From: Stigmatella aurantiaca
Lineage (GTDB): Bacteria; Myxococcota; Myxococcia; Myxococcales; Myxococcaceae
Reading direction: 5' to 3'
Length of the DNA: 64,000 bases
Assembly: GCF_900109545.1 (NCBI RefSeq)
Contig: NZ_FOAP01000005.1
Span: forward strand, 310,001-374,000
The notes under the pieces were generated by a model. The model made no database searches. It was not told the origin of the DNA and saw nothing but the letters and a program-made list of their open reading frames with translations. The first letter of the stretch is position 1. Each line of letters begins with the position of its first letter. The translations under genes and the position numbers were made by a program. Below are positions 18,995 to 27,543 of this stretch, one piece after another.

Positions 18995-19442
18995 CCCGCA
19001 CCGGCCCGGAGACACGCCCCCGCCGCTCCTCTTGGGCCTGCTGCTCTGCGCCCTGCTGCCCGCCTGCGCGCTGTTTCCGCGCCCGCAGCGGCCCGTCCAT
19101 GCCCCGCCGGCAGAGGCCGCCGCCGTCACCTTTCCGATGGACCTCCCCACCGAGGGAAGCGTGAGCCTCTCCGGCCCCACGCTGGCCGCCATCCAGCTGG
19201 CCATGGAAGACTTCCTGCCCTGGGACACCCACCCCCACGAAGGGGCAACCCCTCGCGAAGTCTGTCTTTACCAGCGTGAGTCCTACGACGTCATCGCCTC
19301 CCCCGGGGCCGAGGGAATCATCTACGTGGAGATCTTCCCCCGCACGGGAGCGTGTGAGATGGGCGGCCCTCCGGTGATGGACTTCAGCGCCATTTACGCC
19401 ATCGACGCGAAGGGCAAGCGCATCCTGGCCGTCCGGCGCTGA
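18981..19442 (+). CDS. Putative lipoprotein partner of the JAMM-like gene
   Basis: A 153-residue protein starting at a GTG inside the end of the JAMM-like gene (14-base overlap), so the two are translationally coupled. Residues 13-29 form a hydrophobic signal with lipobox LLPAC. The mature part is Pro-rich at first, then has a compact domain with two cysteines (EVCLYQRESYDVIAS and RTGACEMGG) and ends DAKGKRILAVRR. I do not recognise the family. The coupling suggests that it works with, inhibits or is processed by the upstream protein. Confidence 0.55.
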   Translation: MSTTDPHRPGDTPPPLLLGLLLCALLPACALFPRPQRPVHAPPAEAAAVTFPMDLPTEGSVSLSGPTLAAIQLAMEDFLPWDTHPHEGATPREVCLYQRESYDVIASPGAEGIIYVEIFPRTGACEMGGPPVMDFSAIYAIDAKGKRILAVRR

Positions 19443-19466
19443 GCCACTCCGGACGCAAGACGGGCG

Positions 19467-20240
19467 TTAGCAGGAGTCGTTGCAACGCCCGTTGCCGTAG
19501 TAGTCAAACCACACATCACGGCCCCAGGTATTGTAGTCGCACCGTCCAATCGAATAGGAGCTTCCCCGGTAGCCGTAGAACCAGCTTCCCGCCCAGCTGC
19601 CGCAGAGGTTGGGGCAGCTGACGTAGGTATGACCGGGGGTACAAATCCCGAGGAAGCAGCTCTGGGGCGGCACGAGCTGACCGCCGGGAATGGGAGGGGG
19701 GGCCTGAAGAGAACCGCAGCTCACGAGCTGCTGGTGGTTGCCGTCGTTCTCTGCACGGTACGAGTCGTAAGTGAACTCCTGCAGCGACTGGGACAGGTTC
19801 GCGGGCGGATTGAAGTTGATCTTGTACTCCTCCCCCTCCTTGACGAAGTACACGGGCTTGGGGAGCTCATTGCCGCCGATGGCGAACTGCGCCTTGAGGA
19901 CCAGGCCGTTCTCGAGGGACTCGTAGCTCAGCAACTCGAAACGGACGCCCTCCGTCACCAGCGGCCCAAAGGTGCGCAGCAGCTTGTCCTTCTCGCGGGA
20001 GACGACGGCCACGAACCGCACCAGATCCAGGCCAGTCCCCTGAGCGTTGGCGTAGCGCTGCAGCTTCTCCGCCGAGAGGGTCTGCTGAACCTCCTGGGAG
20101 TCGTCCGCGAGCAGCGCGGAAACGTACCGGTTGAACTGCGTCTCAAGCTGCTCGGAGATCGCCACCTGTGAGGCACGGGCGGCGGAGACTGGACCGAGCA
20201 GACAGCTCACTGCGAGCACCACGGCCATACGTTGCAACAT
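19467..20240 (-). CDS. Secreted Cys/aromatic-rich protein of unknown function
   Basis: A 257-residue protein with a signal peptide (about 1-23, cleavage after AARA) and a good ribosome site (GGAG, 9 bases before the ATG). Residues 25-165 are an alpha/beta region resembling lumazine- or NTF2-like averages without a diagnostic motif. After a Pro-rich hinge (QAPPPIPGG) the last 70 residues are rich in Cys, Tyr, Trp and Gly (eight Cys, for example CFLGICTPGHTYVSCPNLC), suggesting a disulfide-stabilised extracellular module. It is monocistronic between convergent and same-strand neighbours. No function is assigned. Confidence 0.6.
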   Translation of the reverse strand: MLQRMAVVLAVSCLLGPVSAARASQVAISEQLETQFNRYVSALLADDSQEVQQTLSAEKLQRYANAQGTGLDLVRFVAVVSREKDKLLRTFGPLVTEGVRFELLSYESLENGLVLKAQFAIGGNELPKPVYFVKEGEEYKINFNPPANLSQSLQEFTYDSYRAENDGNHQQLVSCGSLQAPPPIPGGQLVPPQSCFLGICTPGHTYVSCPNLCGSWAGSWFYGYRGSSYSIGRCDYNTWGRDVWFDYYGNGRCNDSC

Positions 20241-20399
20241 CGAAGCTCCTGAACGGAAAAAGGGAATCCTGCGTTCGCGCCGCCCTGGCCTCCTCGGGAG
20301 GAGGCCTTCTTGAGCGCGCGCTGGAAAAGAACGGGGAACGTCCGGATTGTTACCCGCGTCCTATTTTCAGACCCTTTTTGCCACCTTCCTCCGGGGCCT

Positions 20400-22439
20400 T
20401 CAGTACGTCACAGGCTCCTCCGCCACACCGGGACGTTTGCAGCCCGGATTCAGGCACACCGCGGTCGCCACGCGGACCTTGGGAAGCTGCATCCCGAGCG
20501 CGGAGGGCTCGAACTGCAGGAGCGTGGGGGTGTGCCGGCAGGAGAGCCGGAGGAGGGGCTCCTCGGAATAGATGCCATGGGGATAGCCTCCCAGTTGGAC
20601 GCCCCTCGTCCTGGACAGCCCCGTGTCCTCCAGCCACTGCTTGTATCTGCGCCACACGAAGCCCTCGGGGAGCTCCCGCGCCGCGGCCTCCGCGTCCGGG
20701 GCATCCTCGAAGGCCTTGGGCGTGGACGGCTTTCCCTGGCCGCCCAGCCCGAGGGTGATGTGGACATGTTCCACCGTGGGCTCCTCGGCGGCGCAGGCCT
20801 CGCATTCGTAGATCTGAATCGTCCGGGAGCCGAGCTTCGGCGTGAGCAGGGGAACGTTGAGCGCCGCCTTGGGCTTCATGGACGCGCGGCACTCGGGGCA
20901 CTTGAGCGTGGGCTTCACGGCCTGAGCTGGGGCGAAGGCCCAGGCGGGGAGCTGCTTCAAGCCATAGGGCGGAACGGCCTTGCCCGCCGCCCGGAGGCGC
21001 TTGGAGAGGGCGGGCGGAAAACCCTTCCGGGACAGCGCCTCAAGGGCGCTCACGAGTCCGGCCTCTTCGAGCGGCGGCAGTTGGGGGATCGCCGAGGGCT
21101 CCACCGCCCAATCGATGACCCGCTCCGCGAGCAGGAAGAGTCCTGGAGACGTCTCTGCCGCATCGGGGCGCGTTCCCATCTTGAGCGCCTGCTGAAGCGC
21201 CTGCGCCAGGGAGATGCCTTCGACGCGCTGAACCGCGTCCAGCCAGCGCCCCACCTGAGACACACTCCCCAACGCCTCCTCCTCGAGGCCGCGCAGGTAC
21301 TCCTTGCGCTCCTGGGGCTTCAGCAGGTCCGGTGCCAGCTGGGCCAGCGCCATGAACCCGATGTGCTCCTCGAAGTCAGACAGCACCCACTGCGAGCGCG
21401 CCTTCGGCGAGGCGAGCCGCAGGATGACGCTGAACGCGGCTTGCGCCTCGGCCCCTGCGAGCCCGTCCAGCGGCACCCCAGCAAAAGAGGCCGCTGCCGC
21501 CCAGCCCGGCTCGGGATGGCGCAGACCGCCCGCCAGTTCGAGCAGGGTCTCCCGGCAGTCCCGTCCCAGCTTCTCGAGCGTGTCGCGCGTGCGGACATCC
21601 GCCGCTCTCAGGAGGGCGTGGATCCAGGCGCTTGGGGTCCGGTTCGATTCCCCGATGGGATACTTCTGGGGCCAGGAGGCCGCTTCCTGAAGCAGGGAGA
21701 CCCGCCGGCGCAGGTCCTGCCCGTCAAGCAGGGTGAACCCCGCCCGGGTCAGCACCTGCTGGGCCTCAAGCCACTCCCGGGCGCCGCGAGGGCGAACGAG
21801 CGTGAAGGTGTTGGAGTGCATGCCTTCCAGGGCGACACCCAGCTTCTGGAGGTGTTCGCGCCCATGCCTGGCAGCGGCCGCATCGCCGGGTGCCGCCTTC
21901 ACCCCGAGCGGATCGGTGAAGGACTGACCGCAGCCCGGGCAACGCGTGGCGTTCGCCCCGACGGAGGCACCGCACGGACACACGAGCCCCCCGGCAGGCG
22001 TGGCGGCCACCGGGGGCGCCTTGATCCGGACGAGCGCCCGGAGCGCCCTCTGGGCCAGCTTGTAGTCTCCCTTCACATCCCGAGCTTCCGGTGGGCGCTG
22101 GGCAAGCTGGCGCTTGCGGGCCTCCCACACCCAGCACGCCGCCGTCCCTTCGAGCGGAAAGCGCATCACCTCCGCGTGCGCGCCCTTCTCGCCCGCGGAG
22201 GTGGCCAGGGCCTCCAGAAGCTTCCCCGCCGCATCGGCCTCGGCGGCCGGGACGGCGATGGCGAGTTCAACGGGGTTGCTGAAGAGGGACGCATCGCAGA
22301 GGGGACGCGCCTTCAACCCGTCGATCACCTCTTGGACAGACTGCCCCGCTTCCGCAAGCCGGCTGCGGCGCCAGGCGTTCGCGCTGGCGGACCGCTCGAA
22401 GTGAATCTGGATCGCAACCCCTTCATAACCCGTTCCCAT
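20400..22439 (-). CDS. Large zinc-ribbon protein of unknown function
   Basis: A 679-residue cytoplasmic protein. The first 60 residues resemble a small alpha/beta unit. A zinc ribbon follows (about 155-175, VCPCGASVGANATRCPGCG). The middle 300 residues are helical with no known motif. A second Cys2-Cys2 site is at about 515-560 (CPECRASM ... CEAC). The end resembles DUF1963-like proteins (QLGGYPHGIYSEE ... LLRLSCRHTPTLLQFE) with two further Cys. The ATG at 22439 is chosen over upstream codons. The two zinc sites suggest nucleic-acid or protein binding; that is inference. Confidence 0.55.
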   Translation of the reverse strand: MGTGYEGVAIQIHFERSASANAWRRSRLAEAGQSVQEVIDGLKARPLCDASLFSNPVELAIAVPAAEADAAGKLLEALATSAGEKGAHAEVMRFPLEGTAACWVWEARKRQLAQRPPEARDVKGDYKLAQRALRALVRIKAPPVAATPAGGLVCPCGASVGANATRCPGCGQSFTDPLGVKAAPGDAAAARHGREHLQKLGVALEGMHSNTFTLVRPRGAREWLEAQQVLTRAGFTLLDGQDLRRRVSLLQEAASWPQKYPIGESNRTPSAWIHALLRAADVRTRDTLEKLGRDCRETLLELAGGLRHPEPGWAAAASFAGVPLDGLAGAEAQAAFSVILRLASPKARSQWVLSDFEEHIGFMALAQLAPDLLKPQERKEYLRGLEEEALGSVSQVGRWLDAVQRVEGISLAQALQQALKMGTRPDAAETSPGLFLLAERVIDWAVEPSAIPQLPPLEEAGLVSALEALSRKGFPPALSKRLRAAGKAVPPYGLKQLPAWAFAPAQAVKPTLKCPECRASMKPKAALNVPLLTPKLGSRTIQIYECEACAAEEPTVEHVHITLGLGGQGKPSTPKAFEDAPDAEAAARELPEGFVWRRYKQWLEDTGLSRTRGVQLGGYPHGIYSEEPLLRLSCRHTPTLLQFEPSALGMQLPKVRVATAVCLNPGCKRPGVAEEPVTY

Positions 22440-22662
22440 TCGCTCCCTATAGCCCACCTGGTGCCTGCCCCTCAAAGCCAGACGCCCCTTCCTCGCCTCC
22501 CCCCCAGGCAGTCACCGGCCGGAACTGTTGATTAAAACATCAGGTCCGACGCCGGTACCTTTGCGGGCACCGGGAGCGCTTCCATTCTGAAGCCTCTCAT
22601 TGGGATCACCTCCCCCCTCTCCCCCCCTGCAACGGTTGTTTGTCTTTCCACCGAGACCTGCC

Positions 22663-23898
22663 TTGAAGAACGCACTTCTGTCGTCCGGCCCCCTGTTGTT
22701 CCTCCTGAGCAGCCTGGCCTGTGGAATGCCCCCTGCTAGCGAGGAGGCCCCCTCCGCACTCCCGGCCCTGGCGGCCCGCTCCCAAGCCCTGGCCCTGCAG
22801 GGCTGCTCGCCGCTCGCCATCCTCTCGGTGAGTGCCAACGGCGACGACGGCAACCCGCCCGTTCAGACCCTGGATGATCAGCTCGACACGCGCTGGAGCC
22901 ACCTCGGCAAGGGCGCCTGGATCGACTACGACCTGGGCACGCACCGCGCCGTCTCCGGCGCCGCCATCGCCTGGCACCAGGGCAACCTCCGCGCCAACAC
23001 CTTCACCGTGTCCCTCTCCTCGGACGGCAAGACGTACCTTCCGGTCTACAGCGGTGTCAGCAGCGGGACCACGGTGGCCGCGGAGGTCTACGCCTTCATC
23101 CCCTACACCGCGCGCAACGTGCGCATCACCGTGCAGGGCAACAATGTGAATGACTGGGCCAGCCTCGCCGAGGTCCGCGTCTGCGGTTACACGGAGTCCC
23201 TCGTGCCACTGCCCGCCGCCACCCTCACCTGGCGCGGCGACTTCGAGACGGGCAACCGCTCCCAGTGGAGCCATGTCCAGGAGGTGAGCCCCGACCGGCT
23301 CCAGGTGGTGCCTTCCCCCATGCGCGAGGGGCGGTACGCGCTGAAGGCCACCGTGAAGCAGGGAGATGATCCCATCTCCACCGGCGGCAACCGCAACGAG
23401 CTGGTGCTGATGACGCACGAGCCCGTGGGCTCCGAGTACATCTACTCCTGGAGCACGATGTTCGCGCCCAGCTTCCCGAGCGTGCAGACCTGGCAGCTCT
23501 TCACCCAGTGGCACCACGACGGCTGTTGCGGCTCGCCACCGGTGGAGTTCTACGTCTACGGCGAGGAGATCCGCCTGAGCGTCGGCGGCAGCACCGGCTC
23601 CCTGGTGTGGCGCACGCCGCTGGTGCGCGGGGTGTGGCACGACTTCGTCTTCCGCGTGAAGTGGTCCCCGGACCCCAAGACGGGCTTCATCGAGCTGTTC
23701 CACAATGGCCGGCAGGCTGTGCCCCAGCGAGCCATGGCCACCCAGTTCAATGAAATGCTCAACTATCTGAAAGTCGGCCTGTACCGCAGTGACACCGTCA
23801 CCCAGGACGGGATCGTGTATCATGACAACTGGGCCATGGCCCGGCGGATGGAGAACGGTCCCCTCCCCGGGGACCTCCCCCCCGAGGGCGTCCCCTGA
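22663..23898 (+). CDS. Discoidin plus heparin-lyase-I-like polysaccharide lyase lipoprotein
   Basis: A protein of 411 residues from a TTG at 22663, chosen because it gives a proper lipoprotein signal (MKNALLSSGPLLFLLSSLAC). Residues about 45-175 form an F5/8 type C (discoidin, CBM32-like) carbohydrate-binding domain (LDDQLDTRWSHLGKGAWIDY). From about 195 to the end is a jelly-roll of the heparin lyase I / PL13-PL20 group (WRGDFETGNRSQW, RNELVL, WQLFTQWHHDG, GVWHDFVFRVKWS). The predicted role is surface beta-elimination of a uronic-acid polysaccharide. It is probably a degradative exoenzyme like the chitinase at the start of the window. Confidence 0.7.
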   Translation: MKNALLSSGPLLFLLSSLACGMPPASEEAPSALPALAARSQALALQGCSPLAILSVSANGDDGNPPVQTLDDQLDTRWSHLGKGAWIDYDLGTHRAVSGAAIAWHQGNLRANTFTVSLSSDGKTYLPVYSGVSSGTTVAAEVYAFIPYTARNVRITVQGNNVNDWASLAEVRVCGYTESLVPLPAATLTWRGDFETGNRSQWSHVQEVSPDRLQVVPSPMREGRYALKATVKQGDDPISTGGNRNELVLMTHEPVGSEYIYSWSTMFAPSFPSVQTWQLFTQWHHDGCCGSPPVEFYVYGEEIRLSVGGSTGSLVWRTPLVRGVWHDFVFRVKWSPDPKTGFIELFHNGRQAVPQRAMATQFNEMLNYLKVGLYRSDTVTQDGIVYHDNWAMARRMENGPLPGDLPPEGVP

Positions 23899-23911
23899 GA
23901 GAAGGAGAGAA

Positions 23912-23936
23912 GCAGACAGCCGCTTCGCTCGTCTGC
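23912..23936 (+). terminator. Candidate terminator hairpin after the lyase gene
   Basis: GCAGAC (23912-23917) pairs with GTCTGC (23931-23936), with an inner AGC/GCT pairing. It sits 14 bases after the lyase stop. No T-run follows. Confidence 0.35.
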
Positions 23937-24003
23937 CGGCTGCGCTTCATTCCCAGGTACCCTCCATGGCACACAAGGGGTGGAGCGTGATTTGACTGGG
24001 GCC

Positions 24004-25449
24004 ATGCTCCTTCCGACTCCGAGCCCTACCGCGAAGTCCGGAACGGGCCTCGCCCTGCTCGAGGCCCTGCTGCTCAAGGATCTGGAGCGGCTTGCCTACC
24101 CGAAGCGCTCCTGGGTGCTGCCGCGCCGCTCCCAGGAAGGACAGGCCGTGCTCGATGTCGTCATCATCGGCGGCGGGCAGAGCGGGCTGGCGGCGGCCTT
24201 TGGCCTGCTGCGCGAGAAGGTGACGAACCTCCTCGTCGTGGACGAGAACGCGCCGGGCCTCGCCGGGCCGTGGAAGACGTTCGCGCGCATGCACACGCTG
24301 CGCACGCCCAAGCACCTCACCGGCCCGGACCACAACCTGCCCAACCTCTGCTTCCAGAGCTGGTACGAGGCCCAGCACGGCGAGGCGGCCTGGCAGCAGC
24401 TCGGCCTCATCCCCAAGGAGCTGTGGGCGGACTACCTCGACTGGTACCGCCGCTTCCTCGGCATCCCCGTGCGCTGCCATGCCCGTGTGGGCGCGCTCTC
24501 CTGGCGCGCCTCCGACGCCTGCTTCGCCGTCCCCCTCCAGCCCCAGGATGGCGGCGCCCCGGAGGTGCTGCTCGCGCGCAAGGTGGTGATCGCCACCGGC
24601 ATCGACGGCTCCGGCCGCTGGGAGAGCCCCGCCATGGTGTCCCGGCTGCCGCGCGCGCTGTGGGCCCACACCCGGGATGCCATCGACTTCGAGGCCCTGC
24701 GCGGCAAGCGCGTGGGCCTGCTTGGCGCGGGCGCCTCCGCCTTCGACAACGGCTCCGTGGCGCTGGAGAAGGGCGCCGCCGAGGTCCACCTCTTCTACCG
24801 CCGCAAGACACTGCCCACGGTGAACGCCTACCGCTGGGCGGAGTTCGTGGGCTTCCTCAAGCACCATGGGGACCTGCCGGATGGGGACCGCTGGCGCTTC
24901 ATCCGCCGCATCCTGGAGATGGGGCAGCTCCCGCCGCACGACACGTACCACCGCGCCCGCGCCCACCCGAACTTCCACCTCCACGCGCAGAGCCCCTGGC
25001 TGGACGTGCAGGCCGTGAATGGCGAGGCCCACGTCACCACGCCCCACGGCACCTTCGCCTTCGACAAGCTCATCGTCGGCAGCGGCACCGTGACGGACCT
25101 CACCCTGCGCCCGGAGCTGGCGAACGTGGTGGCCGACATCGCCCTGTGGAAGGACCGGTACACCCCGCCGCCCCAGGAGGCGCACGAGGACCTCGCGCGC
25201 CACCCGTACCTGGGCCCGAACTTCGAGTTCCAGGAGAAGGTGCCCGGCCGCGCGCCCTACCTCTCCTCGCTCTTCAACTACACCTTCGGTGGCCTGCCCT
25301 CGCTGGGGTTTGGCGGCGCGAGCATCTCGGGGCTGAAGTACAGCCTGCCCCGGCTCGTGTCCGGCATCACCCGCCAGCTCTACCTGGAGGACAAGGACGC
25401 CTTCTTCGAGTCCCTGATGACCTATGACGTGAAGGAGTTCGAGCCGTGA
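24004..25449 (+). CDS. FAD/NAD(P)-dependent oxidoreductase, candidate urate hydroxylase
   Basis: A 481-residue flavoprotein from ATG 24004 (a GTG at 23980 is an alternative). It has an FAD Rossmann motif VVIIGGGQSGLAAAFG and a second dinucleotide motif GLLGAGASAFDNG, as in flavin monooxygenases. It is followed by, and overlaps (GTGA), allantoinase; the allantoicase, OHCU decarboxylase and HIU hydrolase genes lie within 5 kb. No classical uricase is present, so this enzyme is a good candidate for urate to 5-hydroxyisourate, in the way the non-homologous flavoproteins HpxO and HpyO replace uricase elsewhere. This is context inference; I cannot verify HpyO homology. Confidence 0.7.
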   Translation: MLLPTPSPTAKSGTGLALLEALLLKDLERLAYPKRSWVLPRRSQEGQAVLDVVIIGGGQSGLAAAFGLLREKVTNLLVVDENAPGLAGPWKTFARMHTLRTPKHLTGPDHNLPNLCFQSWYEAQHGEAAWQQLGLIPKELWADYLDWYRRFLGIPVRCHARVGALSWRASDACFAVPLQPQDGGAPEVLLARKVVIATGIDGSGRWESPAMVSRLPRALWAHTRDAIDFEALRGKRVGLLGAGASAFDNGSVALEKGAAEVHLFYRRKTLPTVNAYRWAEFVGFLKHHGDLPDGDRWRFIRRILEMGQLPPHDTYHRARAHPNFHLHAQSPWLDVQAVNGEAHVTTPHGTFAFDKLIVGSGTVTDLTLRPELANVVADIALWKDRYTPPPQEAHEDLARHPYLGPNFEFQEKVPGRAPYLSSLFNYTFGGLPSLGFGGASISGLKYSLPRLVSGITRQLYLEDKDAFFESLMTYDVKEFEP

Positions 25450-26798
25450 GTTCTCAGCCGTGGGCGCTGGCCAGCCAGCGCGTCGTCACCGAGTCGGGCG
25501 TGCGCGAGGCCGCCGTCGTCGTCCGCGAGGGCAAGGTGGCCGCCGTGCTGCCCCTCTCCGAGGTGCCCGCGGGCGTGCCCGTGGAGCACGTGGGCCAGAA
25601 GGTCGTGATGCCCGGCGTGGTGGACTGCCATGCCCACATCAACGAGCCGGGCCGCACCGAGTGGGAGGGCTTCGAGACGGCCACCCGCGCGGCGGCCAGC
25701 GGCGGCATCACCACCGTGGTGGACATGCCGCTCAACTCCATCCCCGCCACCACCACCCTGGCCGCGCTGCAGCTCAAGGCCGCCGCCGCCGAGGGCCACT
25801 GCGCCATCGACTATGGCTTCTGGGGCGGCGTCATCCCCGGCAACGGGGGCGAGCTGGAGGCCATGGCCGGCGCGGGCGTCACCGGCTTCAAGTGCTTCCT
25901 CATCCACTCGGGCGTGGACGAGTTCCCCCACACCACCCGCGAGGACCTGGAGCGCGCCCTGCCCGTGCTGGCGCGGTGCGGCGTGCCGCTCATCGTCCAC
26001 GCGGAGCTGACGCCGGACGAGAAGCCGCCCCAAGGCGACACGCGCACCTACCGCAGCTACCTGGAGTCGCGCCCCCGCCAGTGGGAGGACGATGCCATCC
26101 GGATGATGGTGGAGCTGTGCCGCAAGCACCGCACCCGCGTCCACATCGTCCACCTGTCCTCCTCGGATGCGCTGCCGGACATCGCCGCCGCCCGGCGCGA
26201 GGGGCTGCCCTTCTCCGTGGAGACGTGCCCCCACTACCTCACCTTCGACGCGGAGCACATTCCCGACGGCGCCACCTTCCTCAAGTGCGCCCCGCCCATC
26301 CGCGAGGCGGAGAACCGCGAGAAGCTCTGGCAGGGTCTGGCGCGCGGGGACATCGACATGGTGGTGTCGGACCACTCGCCGTGCACCCCCGCCCTCAAGC
26401 ACCTGGACAAGGGGGACTTCTCCGCCGCGTGGGGCGGCATCGCCTCGCTCCAGTTCAGCCTGCCCGCCGTGTGGACGGGCATGCGCGAGCGCGGCCATGG
26501 GCTGGAGGCGCTCGTCCGGTGGATGTGCCGCCACCCCGCCCGCCTCATCGGCCTGGAGGGCACCAAGGGCGGCCTGACGCCCGGCGCGGACGCGGACCTG
26601 CTCGTCTTCGACCCGGACGCCACCTTCACCCCCGAGGCCGCCCAGGTGCGGCACCGGCACAAGCTCACCCCCTACGCGGGCCGCGCGCTGCACGGCGTCG
26701 TGGAGCGCACCTACCTGCGGGGGGAGCCGGTGTACACGGAGGGCGCCTTCGCCGCCCGCCCCGGGGGCCGCTGGGTGCGCCGCCCGGGCAAGGCCTGA
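25446..26798 (+). CDS. allB: Allantoinase
   Basis: A 450-residue amidohydrolase opening allantoin to allantoate. The first metal motif reads VVDCHAHINEPGR; the candidate carbamylated lysine lies in GVTGFKCFLIHSG; later ligands are in LIVHAELT, VHIVHLSSSDA and VVSDHSPCTP. Length and motifs match bacterial AllB/PucH. It starts with a GTG overlapping the stop of the oxidoreductase gene. Its pathway partners resume after the TetR/SDR insertion at 28437. Confidence 0.95.
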   Translation: MSSQPWALASQRVVTESGVREAAVVVREGKVAAVLPLSEVPAGVPVEHVGQKVVMPGVVDCHAHINEPGRTEWEGFETATRAAASGGITTVVDMPLNSIPATTTLAALQLKAAAAEGHCAIDYGFWGGVIPGNGGELEAMAGAGVTGFKCFLIHSGVDEFPHTTREDLERALPVLARCGVPLIVHAELTPDEKPPQGDTRTYRSYLESRPRQWEDDAIRMMVELCRKHRTRVHIVHLSSSDALPDIAAARREGLPFSVETCPHYLTFDAEHIPDGATFLKCAPPIREAENREKLWQGLARGDIDMVVSDHSPCTPALKHLDKGDFSAAWGGIASLQFSLPAVWTGMRERGHGLEALVRWMCRHPARLIGLEGTKGGLTPGADADLLVFDPDATFTPEAAQVRHRHKLTPYAGRALHGVVERTYLRGEPVYTEGAFAARPGGRWVRRPGKA

Positions 26799-26825
26799 GC
26801 CGGAACGCCCACCGGCAGGCACGGC

Positions 26826-27428
26826 TCACCTGGGCCTGGACTTCGTCTCCCAGGCCAGCAAGGCCACATCCACGGCCTGGTGCAGCTCTTCCCGGCGGGT
26901 CCCCGCGGAGGCGTGCACGGCCATGCCTTGGATGAGGATCGAAACAAAGAGCGCCAGGGCGGCCGGGTTCGCATCACGCGGCAGGTCCCCCTCCTTTTTC
27001 GCACGCTCCAGACGTGCCTGAAGGGCCCGCCGGCTGGCCTCTCGCCGGGAGGACAGCTCCTCACGGATGGGCTGCGCCGCGTCCCCACAGACCAGCGCGC
27101 CCTGCACCAGCAGACAGCCCTGAGGCCGATGCGCCCCGGTCTGCAGGCCGGCGACCGCCCGGAGCAGGTGCTCGACCACCGCCCGGGCCGTCGGCTGCGC
27201 GAGCGCTTCGCTCAGACACGCCCCGCGCTCACCGGCATAGCGCTCGAGCGCCTTCCGGAAGAGCCCCTCCTTGCTGCCAAAGGCGGAGTAGAGGCTGGGC
27301 GGGTTGATGCCCATGGCCTGCGTCAAATCCGCCAGGGACGCGCCCTCGTAGCCCTTGCTCAGGAACACCTGCAGCGCCTGCTCCACCGCCTCATCGATGT
27401 TGAAGGCCCTGGGGCGGCCCATCGCCAT
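26826..27428 (-). CDS. TetR-family transcriptional regulator
   Basis: A 200-residue repressor-type protein. The N-terminal helix-turn-helix is clear (GRPRAFNIDEAVEQALQVF ... LADLTQAMGINPPSLYSAFGSKEGLF). The C-terminal ligand-binding half resembles the AcrR/YxaF-like groups. It is divergent from an SDR dehydrogenase across a 115-base gap with repeated elements, so it probably represses that gene and itself. It separates allantoinase from allantoicase, and a role in purine control is possible but unsupported. Confidence 0.9.
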   Translation of the reverse strand: MAMGRPRAFNIDEAVEQALQVFLSKGYEGASLADLTQAMGINPPSLYSAFGSKEGLFRKALERYAGERGACLSEALAQPTARAVVEHLLRAVAGLQTGAHRPQGCLLVQGALVCGDAAQPIREELSSRREASRRALQARLERAKKEGDLPRDANPAALALFVSILIQGMAVHASAGTRREELHQAVDVALLAWETKSRPR

Positions 27429-27460
27429 GGCAACCTCCTCTTCCCGACATATTTACCCCT

Positions 27461-27521
27461 CACTACATAATGCCCTTGACACCCTTCGTCCACACGCGCA
27501 TCTGTAGTGTTCGATACATAA
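27461..27521. promoter_or_regulatory. Candidate TetR operator/promoter region
   Basis: In the divergent gap, CACTACA (27461-27467) is the exact inverse of TGTAGTG (27503-27509), and TACATAA occurs as a direct repeat (27464-27470 and 27515-27521). A TTGACA -35-like hexamer lies at 27476-27481. The region is AT-rich relative to the flanks. Confidence 0.45.
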
Positions 27522-27543
27522 GTCGGTGGGGAGGAACACGCAC

